Shown here: positions 25,760 through 32,285 of the stretch, piece by piece
Layout of the letters: each line of letters starts with the position of its first letter
Numbering within the stretch: position 1 is the stretch's first letter
Assembly: GCF_004217045.1 (NCBI RefSeq)
Contig: NZ_SGXM01000004.1
Span: 307,560-371,559, forward strand
Source: Cupriavidus agavae
GTDB lineage: Bacteria > Pseudomonadota > Gammaproteobacteria > Burkholderiales > Burkholderiaceae
DNA: 64,000 nucleotides
Reading direction: 5' to 3'
Notes under the pieces: generated by a model
The model's input: the letters and a program-made list of their open reading frames with translations, nothing else
The model's database searches: none
What the model was told of the DNA's origin: nothing
Position numbers and translations under genes: made by a program

Positions 25760-26326
25760 TCACTGCGCGGTCTTGCGCAGCATGGCCGTGTCATAACCCA
25801 GCGCGCGGGCCCGCTCCATCAGCATCAGGCCCACCGATTCGTCGGGACGGGCTTCGCGCGTGAGGATCCACAGGTAGCGTCCCGAAGGCTCGCCGACGAT
25901 GGACCAGCTGTAGTCGTCGGCGTGGTCGAGCACCCAGTAGTCGCCCACGTAGAACGGGCCGAAGAACGAGACCTTGAGCTTGGCGTTGCCGCTGTCGGGC
26001 ACTACCTTGGCGCGCCCTTCGGAGACGCGCGCGCCGCCGCCTTTCTCGCCGCCATTGCCGCATGTGTTGCGCACCGAGACCAGGCCGTCTTCGCGCAGGC
26101 CGTACTCGGCGGTGACAGCCTCGCAGCCGCGCTCGAACCTGTTCTCGTAGCGCGCATATTCGTACCACTTGCCGAGATAGCGCTGCAGGTCGACGGTCTT
26201 GGCGGGCTGCGGCACGGCGTGGTTACCACGCTTGCCAGCCGCGAAGCCGCCACAGGCCTGGACGAGCAACGCGCAGCCAACCAGCACGGCGCTTGCGGCG
26301 GTGAAGTGCAGGACGGATCGTTTCAA
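25760..26326 (-). CDS. blc: outer-membrane lipocalin (Blc-like lipoprotein)
   Basis: A 188-residue bacterial lipocalin. The signal peptide ends in the lipobox L-L-V-Q-A-C, so the mature protein is a lipoprotein, in other bacteria anchored to the outer membrane and tied to membrane-stress responses. Lipocalin motif 1 is VDLQRYLGKWYEYARYENRFERGC, containing the invariant GxW. Later pieces are AKLKVSFFGPFYVGDYWVLDHADDYSWSIVGEPSGRYLWILTREA, nearly canonical for the Blc group. Cys67 and Cys87-like residues (GCEAV, NTCGN) could form the usual disulfide. A start at 26326 gives the signal peptide directly. It diverges from the BON-domain gene. Confidence 0.9.
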   Translation of the reverse strand: MKRSVLHFTAASAVLVGCALLVQACGGFAAGKRGNHAVPQPAKTVDLQRYLGKWYEYARYENRFERGCEAVTAEYGLREDGLVSVRNTCGNGGEKGGGARVSEGRAKVVPDSGNAKLKVSFFGPFYVGDYWVLDHADDYSWSIVGEPSGRYLWILTREARPDESVGLMLMERARALGYDTAMLRKTAQ

Positions 26327-26648
26327 GGGGCTCTCCTGTCTTTGACTGACAGGCGGATTATGCGGAACCTGACCGCGTGATCAATGCTGCGGGCGACGAA
26401 TCAGACAAACGCCGACAGGGGCGCGTTGAGGCGCCAACGCTTCTCCGGGCGCATGCGCAGCTTTTATACGGCAGTGAAAGATTGGCGGGCCGTGCCGGGG
26501 GCCGGGCGCAGGTTCAGGTGCCTCCCGCTACGCATGCCGCAGCGGTATGGAACTTGCGTCAAGAACGATTCGCAATGCGCGGCATGGGCTGGTTACAGGC
26601 CGCCCGTACCGTGCAGTCATTCCCTTGACGCACTTACCGGAGACGCAC
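26327..26648. other. 322-bp spacer between divergent lipocalin and BON-domain genes
   Basis: No gene is supported. Both promoters must lie here. An AT-rich patch CTTTTATACGGCAG near 26460 could be a -10 region for the rightward gene, but I see no well-spaced -35 box. CGGAG seven bases before the ATG at 26649 is the ribosome site of that gene. Confidence 0.35.
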
Positions 26649-28415
26649 ATGGCTCAGGACAACAACGGACGCAATGGTTCGGACGACCGCTACACGGACG
26701 ACCAGCGCGGCAGTGCACAACGTGGCGACCGACAATCCGGCAGCGGATCCTGGCAGCGCCAGCAGCAAGCCGACAGCGGCGCCTGGATGTCGCAACGGCA
26801 GCAGGGCGGCAGCCAGGACTGGCAGGGCGGCGCGCAGCGGCAGCAAGGTGGCGGCAGTGACTGGCAGCGCGATCTCTCGTCGTCCTCGTCGTCGAGCCAC
26901 TATGGCAACGAAGACAGCAGCCGGGGCGGCAACCAGCGTGGCGGCTATGGCCGCGAGACCGACCGAGAGTGGGGCCGCGACCGGGACTTTGGCGGCAACT
27001 CCCAACGCATGGAAGATGAACGCTATACCGGCATGCGTGCGAACCAGGGTGCCGGCCAGGGCTACCAGGGCCCGCAGCGCACGCAGGACGATGACGCCTA
27101 TCGTTCTTCGCAAGGCTACGGTGGCGGCCGTGAACAGAGCCGCAGCCAGGGCGGGCAGTGGGGCCAGGGTGGCTACGGCCAGGGTGGGCAGGGCGGAGGC
27201 TACGGGCGCGAGGATTACCAGCGCGACCTGCAACGCTCGCAGGGCGCCCGCCGCAGCGATGAGCGCTATGGACGTGGCGAGCAGGGCTACGGGCGCCGCG
27301 ACCAGGGCTATGGCGAAGGCCGCTATGGCGAGTATGGCGAGGGGCGCTCGGGGCGCGGTGGCGACGAACGCTTCGGCCAGCAGCGTTTCGGGCAGCAGCG
27401 CGGCGGTGAACGCGAGCGCTGGGGCGACTGGCATCAGGAAGACAGCAGCAATATGGGCCACCAGCCGGGACGCCAGCAGCAATGGCGCCGGGGCAGCGAG
27501 CAGCAGGGCATGCAGTCGTGGGACGAAAACCGCGATCGAGGCGGCCAGCGCGGCCAGGGCCAGCAGCGTTGGGGCGGTTCGGGCGGCGCAAGCAGCCAGA
27601 CCTCGCTTGAACGCAGCTATGGCGGCTATGGTGGCATGGGTGGCCGTCAAGGCGGTGCTGGCGACGCCGAGCGGCGCGGCTACGAACAGTTCACCGGGGC
27701 AAACGAGCGCAGCGGCATGACGCGCGGCCAGGGTAGCCAGGGGGGGCGCTGGGGCCAGGGCGGCCAGGGCGGTGAAGGCGGCCAGGGCTATGAGAGCTTC
27801 GGCGGCGAATCGCAGCAGCGCCGGCAACGCGTGGGTCCGAAGGGCTACACGCGCTCCGACGACCGCATCCGCGAGGATCTTTGCGAGCGCCTGACGCACT
27901 CGGGCCGCCTCGATGTGCGCGATGTGGAAGTCAGTGTTTCCGAAGGCGTGGTGACGCTGAATGGCGCCGTGCAGGATCGGCAGCAGAAGTATCGTATCGA
28001 GGACATCGCCGACGAGATCTTCGGCGTCAAGGAGGTGCAGAACCGCATCCGTGTCTCGCGTCAGGAGGGCGGCCAGCAAGGCGGCGGCTCGAACTGGGCC
28101 AGCCAGTCGTCGCAGCCCGGCCTGACCGGCCAGTTGGGGCAGGCCGGCCAGACCGCGAGCCAGAACACCGCGAGCCAGAACACCGCGGGCCAGGGCACGG
28201 CGGCCGGCACGACGGGCGGCAGCTCGGGCAGCGGTGCGAGCAACAAGACGGCCCAGCAGCAGGGGCAGGTCAGCGGCATGAGCACGAGCGGCAGCGCCAC
28301 GGGCTCGTCGGCCAGCAGCTACGGCGGTGGCCTGGAGGCCGGCCGCAGCGGCACCCCTCCGGCGGGCACCGACCCGCACGGTGGCACCACCACACCGGGC
28401 AAGTCGTCCACCTGA
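26649..28415 (+). CDS. BON-domain protein with long Gly/Gln/Arg/Tyr-rich disordered region
   Basis: A 588-residue protein with no signal peptide. Residues 1 to about 400 are low complexity, dominated by G, Q, R, S, Y and D, with many RGG, GYG, YG[EQ]G and QRQQ pieces (for example GGYGQGGQGGGYGRED, ERYGRGEQGYGRRDQGYG). A BON domain follows at about 403-470 (DDRIREDLCERLTHSGRLDVRDVEV, VTLNGAVQDRQQKYRIEDIADEIFGVKEVQNRIRV), the phospholipid-binding fold of OsmY-type proteins. The tail is Ser/Gly/Thr/Gln-rich with a 15-bp tandem repeat. The ATG at 26649 has CGGAG seven bases upstream. Related Burkholderiales proteins with a shorter SWxxRxR-rich head and one BON domain are known; here the head is exceptionally long. 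Function is unknown. Confidence 0.85.
   Translation: MAQDNNGRNGSDDRYTDDQRGSAQRGDRQSGSGSWQRQQQADSGAWMSQRQQGGSQDWQGGAQRQQGGGSDWQRDLSSSSSSSHYGNEDSSRGGNQRGGYGRETDREWGRDRDFGGNSQRMEDERYTGMRANQGAGQGYQGPQRTQDDDAYRSSQGYGGGREQSRSQGGQWGQGGYGQGGQGGGYGREDYQRDLQRSQGARRSDERYGRGEQGYGRRDQGYGEGRYGEYGEGRSGRGGDERFGQQRFGQQRGGERERWGDWHQEDSSNMGHQPGRQQQWRRGSEQQGMQSWDENRDRGGQRGQGQQRWGGSGGASSQTSLERSYGGYGGMGGRQGGAGDAERRGYEQFTGANERSGMTRGQGSQGGRWGQGGQGGEGGQGYESFGGESQQRRQRVGPKGYTRSDDRIREDLCERLTHSGRLDVRDVEVSVSEGVVTLNGAVQDRQQKYRIEDIADEIFGVKEVQNRIRVSRQEGGQQGGGSNWASQSSQPGLTGQLGQAGQTASQNTASQNTAGQGTAAGTTGGSSGSGASNKTAQQQGQVSGMSTSGSATGSSASSYGGGLEAGRSGTPPAGTDPHGGTTTPGKSST
28152..28196 (+). repeat. three tandem copies of a 15-bp coding repeat
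   Basis: ACCGCGAGCCAGAAC occurs perfectly at 28152-28166 and 28167-28181, and degenerately at 28182-28196. Inside the BON-domain gene it encodes T-A-S-Q-N repeats in the flexible C-terminal tail. Its length keeps the reading frame, so copy number could vary harmlessly between strains. Confidence 0.8.
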
Positions 28416-28446
28416 TGATGGCCTAGCCGTCACATTGCAGTGACCA

Positions 28447-28480
28447 CCCCGCCGCGCAACGCAGTTGCCGGCGGGGTTTC
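28447..28480 (+). terminator. rho-independent terminator after the BON-domain gene
   Basis: CCCCGCCG (28447-28454) pairs with CGGCGGGG (28469-28476), and the stem continues through GCAAC/GTTGC around a three-base loop, with one bulged C. A short T run (TTTC) follows. It lies about 30 bases beyond the BON-domain stop codon. Confidence 0.75.
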
Positions 28481-28632
28481 TGCGTTCCGAGCCCGGTCCA
28501 CCCGGGCGAGGGGTCAACTATCGATTGATTGCCCGAGGGCCATGGTCTACAAAACCAGAACCCCGGGGGCCACGGCCGGGCCGCTGCCCTTGCAGTGTGC
28601 CCGCCGCCATCGATCGAAAGGGGAGACAGCAG

Positions 28633-29457
28633 ATGAACGCGACAAATCCGAACAAGGCGCTGTGGGAGAAGGGCGATTTCACACGGCTGGCGGCCACCAT
28701 GCGCGAGAGTGGCGACAAGGTGGTGGAGAGCCTGGGCGTCAAGCCGGGCATGAAGGTGCTTGACCTTGGCTGTGGCGACGGCACCACGGCGTTGCCCGCG
28801 GCGAAACGCGGTGCCGAGGTGCTGGGCGTGGACATCGCCAGCAACCTCGTGGCGGCCGGCAAGCGGCGGGCGGAGGAGGCCGGGCTCGCCAACCTGCGGT
28901 TCCAGGAGGGCGACGCCTGCGCGCTGACCGACCTGCCGGACCAGACCTTCGACCTCGCGCTGAGCATGTTCGGTGCGATGTTCGCGCCCAAGCCCGACGA
29001 CGTGGCGCGCGAACTGGTGCGCGTGGTCAAGCCGGGCGGGCGCATCGTCATGGGCAACTGGATTCCAAACGATCCCACGCTCGTGGCGCAAGTGCTCAAG
29101 ACCAGCATGAGCTATTCGCCACCGCCGCCGGAGGGCTTCATCAGCCCGATGCTGTGGGGCAGCGAGGCCGCCGTGACCGAGCGCTTCGGCAAGGCCGGCG
29201 TGCCGCCCGAGAACATCTCGTTTTCCAGGGAAACCTACGAGTTCCAGTTCCCGGGCTCTCCATCCGAGCTGCTGGCCGTGTTCCGCAACTATTACGGGCC
29301 GACCATGAACGCCTTTGCGGCCGCCGAGGCCAATGGGCGGGCCGACGACCTGCAGCGCGAGCTGGAGGCGCTGTTCACGGCGCAGAACAAGGGCGGCAGG
29401 GACGGCACGACGTCGATCCCCGCCACGTTCCTGCGCGTGACCGTCAAGCGGCCCTGA
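28633..29457 (+). CDS. class I SAM-dependent methyltransferase
   Basis: A 274-residue Rossmann-fold methyltransferase. Motif I is VLDLGCGDGTTALPAA, followed by the acidic loop VLGVDIASNLV, motif II LRFQEGDACALTDLPDQTFDLALSMFGAMFA and motif III ELVRVVKPGGRIVMGNW, the layout of UbiE/Methyltransf_11 enzymes acting on small molecules. GGGGAGA lies eight bases before the ATG at 28633. The C-terminal third (SFSRETYEFQFPGSPSELLAVFRNYYGPTMNAF) matches a common uncharacterised subgroup. It converges on the TPR gene, overlapping it by 14 bases. The substrate is unknown. Confidence 0.88.
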   Translation: MNATNPNKALWEKGDFTRLAATMRESGDKVVESLGVKPGMKVLDLGCGDGTTALPAAKRGAEVLGVDIASNLVAAGKRRAEEAGLANLRFQEGDACALTDLPDQTFDLALSMFGAMFAPKPDDVARELVRVVKPGGRIVMGNWIPNDPTLVAQVLKTSMSYSPPPPEGFISPMLWGSEAAVTERFGKAGVPPENISFSRETYEFQFPGSPSELLAVFRNYYGPTMNAFAAAEANGRADDLQRELEALFTAQNKGGRDGTTSIPATFLRVTVKRP

Positions 29458-30793
29458 GTTCGCTGCGGGTACCGCACGCGGCGGCGCGCCGCACCAGCAG
29501 TTCAAGGCTGGGGCTCATGGGCTTGAGCGCGGCGCGCTCGGCGGCCAGTGCCTGCGACAGGTTGCCCCGGCCTGCCCGCAGCGCTGCCTCGATCAGCGTG
29601 AGGGCGAGCACGTCGCGCTGCGCATGGCTGCCGCCGAAGCGGTGCGCGATGAGCCGCACCGGCAGCAGCCGTTCGATGGTGAGGTCGTAGTCGCCGTGCG
29701 CGAAGGCAATCAGTGCGTCGGCCACGGGTAGCCCCACGTCGCGCGCCATGGCGGCGTTCGTCCCGCTGCCTTGTGCCGCGGCCATCAGTCCGGCGCGCAG
29801 TTCGGACGCCGCCTCGGGGCGGCCCGCGCCCAGGCTGGCCAGGATCGCGTGCACGTCATTGAACGCGTAGTAGCCATGGGCGCCCCGTCCGAGCCAGTCG
29901 TCGGCCACCGGCTGCCAGCGATCGCCCACGTCGACGCCGCGCAGGTGCAGCCGCCACAGCATTGCCGACGCATCCACGAGATCGAGTGCGATGGCGGGGG
30001 CGGGCCGCGCCACGTGCCGGTCGTAGAGGTCGAGCACGGCGGCCGTATCGCCCGCTTCGAGCCGGAACAGCGCCAGATGCCACCAGTTGTGCACGGCCAG
30101 CATGTTGTCGTCGGCCCAGTCTGCCTGCCGGCCTTCGAGCCAGGCCGCGCCATCGTCGATGCGCCCCTCCATTTCCATCACATGCGCCACGGCGTGTACC
30201 GCCCAGGGGTCGCGCGGGTTCAGGGCGAGTGCGCGGCGGCCGGCATCCTCGGCCCGCGCATAGAGCTGGGTCTCCTCGAAGCCGAATGCCTGCATGCCGA
30301 GCAGGTAGCTGTAGCCGGGCATCTGTGCGTCCCAGTGCGGCAGCACCTGGCCGATGCGATCGCGCAGCATCGATGACTGCCCCAGCAGAAAATCGCAGAG
30401 GTGGGCCACCTGGATGGCGAGCAGGTCGCGCGGGTAATCGACCACGATCTCGCCGTATTGCTGCAGCGCGCGGTAAAAGCGTCCGTCCAGCCATGCCCGT
30501 GCCGCGGCGATATGGCGGCGCTCGCGGTCGTTGGCATGGGCCAGCAGGGCCTCGCCGGCTTCCACGCTCTGGCGCAGCAGCGGGGCCGCCGTGCCGTCGC
30601 CCGCCGTCACCATCAGGCCGGCGCGCAGCGCGTGGCCCATCACGAATGCCGGATCGGCTTCCAGCGTGGCGTCGATGGCCGTCAGCGGGTCGCCGTAGTA
30701 GCCGTTGAGCAGGTGCAGCGCCGCGTCGAAGCGCTCGACCGAACGTGCGTGCTGGGTGGAAACGGTCAGGCCTCGGCCATCGGTAAGTGCCAT
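29444..30793 (-). CDS. tetratricopeptide-repeat protein, TTC38-like
   Basis: A 449-residue cytoplasmic protein resembling the TTC38 (tetratricopeptide repeat protein 38) family shared by bacteria and animals. Helical repeat units are visible: SVERFDAALHLLNGYYGDPLTAIDATLEADP, ARAWLDGRFYRALQQYGEIVVDYPRDLLAIQ, QLYARAEDAGRRALALNPRDPWAVHAVAHVMEMEGRIDDGAAWLE. Family markers HNWWHLALFRLEAGD and ALAERAALKPMSPSLELL-like ends are present. The start ATG at 30793 has CCGGAG about seven bases upstream. It overlaps the convergent methyltransferase gene by 14 bases. The biochemical role of this family is not established. Confidence 0.85.
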   Translation of the reverse strand: MALTDGRGLTVSTQHARSVERFDAALHLLNGYYGDPLTAIDATLEADPAFVMGHALRAGLMVTAGDGTAAPLLRQSVEAGEALLAHANDRERRHIAAARAWLDGRFYRALQQYGEIVVDYPRDLLAIQVAHLCDFLLGQSSMLRDRIGQVLPHWDAQMPGYSYLLGMQAFGFEETQLYARAEDAGRRALALNPRDPWAVHAVAHVMEMEGRIDDGAAWLEGRQADWADDNMLAVHNWWHLALFRLEAGDTAAVLDLYDRHVARPAPAIALDLVDASAMLWRLHLRGVDVGDRWQPVADDWLGRGAHGYYAFNDVHAILASLGAGRPEAASELRAGLMAAAQGSGTNAAMARDVGLPVADALIAFAHGDYDLTIERLLPVRLIAHRFGGSHAQRDVLALTLIEAALRAGRGNLSQALAAERAALKPMSPSLELLVRRAAACGTRSELRAA

Positions 30794-31106
30794 GGTGTGC
30801 TCCGGTTTGCGCCCGCACGGGCTGCGCGGGGAAGGACGACAGCGTAGCCATCCCTGCGCGCGGCGTATCGGGACACCGGTCCCGGTTGGCGCGGACGGCT
30901 GACCACGGGCCGGGACAATCGGGGGAATCGCGACAATCGGGACGACCGGCGGCAACCGGGGACGATCCGCGCGCGTAAATATCAGCAGTGGCGGGCACGC
31001 CGCAAGGCTCGTAAATGACGGTTGCAAAATGGCACAGAATGTCAGAGGCCTCGACGCTACAGTGGGCGTTCCCAATGCCTGTAGGCGTTTTAACGGAGGA
31101 ATCTGA
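30794..31106. other. 313-bp spacer between divergent TPR and proline-rich protein genes
   Basis: I see no gene. The segment holds imperfect direct repeats of GACAATCGGG / GACGACCGG / GACGATCCG around 30914-30967, then an AT-richer stretch (CGTAAATATCAG, GCTCGTAAATGACGG) that may contain the promoter of the rightward gene. The repeats may simply reflect base composition. Confidence 0.35.
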
Positions 31107-31475
31107 ATGAAGCAACATCTGGCGAAATCCCTGTTGATGGCTGGTGCGCTGGTCGCGTCGTATCCGCTGCTGGCGCAGCAGTTTCCCGCCCAGCAGGCCC
31201 AGCCGATGCCCGCCCCGCAGTCCTACCAGCCGGCCCCGCTGGCGCCGCCGCCGCCGGTAGCTGCCCCGGTCCAGCAGCAGCCCAACCCTTACGCCCAGGG
31301 CTCGATGCAGGGCGTGCAGACTGGCGTGCCGCCGGCGCCCGGTGCCGTTGCCCCCAACACGGCCTATGCCCCGCCGCCACCGCCGGCCGCGGTCGATCCG
31401 GCCAGCATGTCGCTGCCGCCCGATGCGCTCGGCACCCGCCTGGGGCAGCGCAATCCGTTCCTCGACGGCGCCTGA
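31107..31475 (+). CDS. small exported proline/glutamine-rich protein, unknown function
   Basis: A 122-residue protein. A signal peptide (MKQHLAKSLLMAGALVASYPLLA, cleavage near LAQ-Q) precedes a mature region made almost wholly of Pro, Ala and Gln (APQSYQPAPLAPPPPVAAPV, YAPPPPPAAVDPAS), ending in a more ordinary tail (ALGTRLGQRNPFLDG). It should be an extended, unstructured periplasmic or surface protein. GGAGGA lies seven to eight bases before the ATG. I do not recognise a family. Confidence 0.7.
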   Translation: MKQHLAKSLLMAGALVASYPLLAQQFPAQQAQPMPAPQSYQPAPLAPPPPVAAPVQQQPNPYAQGSMQGVQTGVPPAPGAVAPNTAYAPPPPPAAVDPASMSLPPDALGTRLGQRNPFLDGA

Positions 31476-31623
31476 CGCCTTCGGCAAGGCTTGCGTCCGG
31501 CGCGCAGCCGGATTTGCAGGTCTTGCCGTGAAAAAATTACCGCGTGCGCGGCAACTGACTACAGTTAGTGGTGTCCGTGCGCCGGGGTGGCACGGGCACG
31601 GTCATTGCCTGTGAAGGTCCACC

Positions 31624-31953
31624 ATGCAAGAGCTCGCTTTCCGCACGCTGCTGTACCGCTATTTCTTCTTCGACTGGCTGTTCAAGGACGCCAGCCGGGG
31701 CGACGTCATGGCGCGCGCCGCCGCCTGGCGCTTCAACCAGGCGCGCGCCCACTGGCTGCTGACCTATATGCGCCGCTGGCTCTGGTGCGGCGTGGCGCTC
31801 TATGGCATGGGCTGCGCCGTGGAGGTGCTGATGCGCGAACCGGGCCTGTCCGTGATCTTCTACCTGCCCGGAGCACTCAGCGTCCCGGTGAACATGGTGA
31901 TCGGCGTGATGTGGGTAGGGCTCAAGGCGTTTCCCGGGCCGGTGCGGATGTAG
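31624..31953 (+). CDS. small membrane protein, unknown function
   Basis: A 109-residue protein with an aromatic N-terminus (RTLLYRYFFFDWLFKDASRG), an amphipathic Arg-rich middle, and two hydrophobic segments (WLWCGVALYGMGCAVEVLM and VIFYLPGALSVPVNMVIGVMWVGL). The ATG at 31624 is weakly preceded by AAGGTCC. A strong terminator follows 24 bases after the stop codon, which supports a real transcription unit. No family recognised. Confidence 0.65.
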   Translation: MQELAFRTLLYRYFFFDWLFKDASRGDVMARAAAWRFNQARAHWLLTYMRRWLWCGVALYGMGCAVEVLMREPGLSVIFYLPGALSVPVNMVIGVMWVGLKAFPGPVRM

Positions 31954-31976
31954 GTTTTTCTGTATGCAGGCGAATC

Positions 31977-32004
31977 ATGCCGGCCCCGGAGGCCGGCATT
32001 TTTT
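31977..32004 (+). terminator. rho-independent terminator
   Basis: A perfect 9-bp stem (ATGCCGGCC / GGCCGGCAT) with a five-base loop is followed by six T residues (31999-32004). It directly follows the small membrane-protein gene at 31624-31953. Confidence 0.88.
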
Positions 32005-32191
32005 CGTCCGGGCGACGGGTGCGTCAGAGAAAACCGACTGGCCGGGACGGCGGTCGTGGGGCAGAATGGGGACGATGTGCTCCCGGCGTCTGTTTCTTCC
32101 CTGTTCTGCGTCCCTCTCCCGCGCGTGGGATACGGGGCCGGGGAAGAGGGCCGGTGGCCCATCCCCCACAGGTCACAATCTGAACCGCTCA

Positions 32192-32228
32192 CCCTCTCCC
32201 CCGCCCCCCTTCCGATAGCGGGAGAGGG
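32192..32228. repeat. degenerate REP-like hairpin upstream of the mrp operon
   Basis: CCCTCTCCC (32192-32200) and its complement GGGAGAGGG (32220-32228) bound a C-rich spacer; a related half CCCTCTCCCGCG occurs at 32110. The words match the hairpin at 23584-23620, so both may belong to one dispersed family. It lies in the leader region of the mrp operon, in a 274-bp spacer that otherwise shows only a short coupled leader ORF. Confidence 0.5.
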
Positions 32229-32246
32229 GATTCGACAGGAGACCCG

Positions 32247-32285
32247 ATGACGCTACAGCCAGCGCCGGAGCCCCGCCGATGCTGA
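32247..32285 (+). CDS. possible 12-residue leader peptide coupled to mrpA
   Basis: ATG at 32247 has an excellent ribosome site (CAGGAG, five bases spacing) and opens a 12-codon frame (MTLQPAPEPRRC) whose stop codon TGA at 32283-32285 overlaps the first codons of mrpA. The strength of this site relative to the weaker one before mrpA suggests translational coupling or leader control. It may also be chance; no coding statistics can be drawn from 12 codons. Confidence 0.3.
   Translation: MTLQPAPEPRRC

Noticed and set aside
28152..28196. Possible CRISPR-like repeat array
   Set aside because: The units are directly adjacent 15-mers within a coding sequence, without spacers, and keep the reading frame; no cas genes occur in the window.
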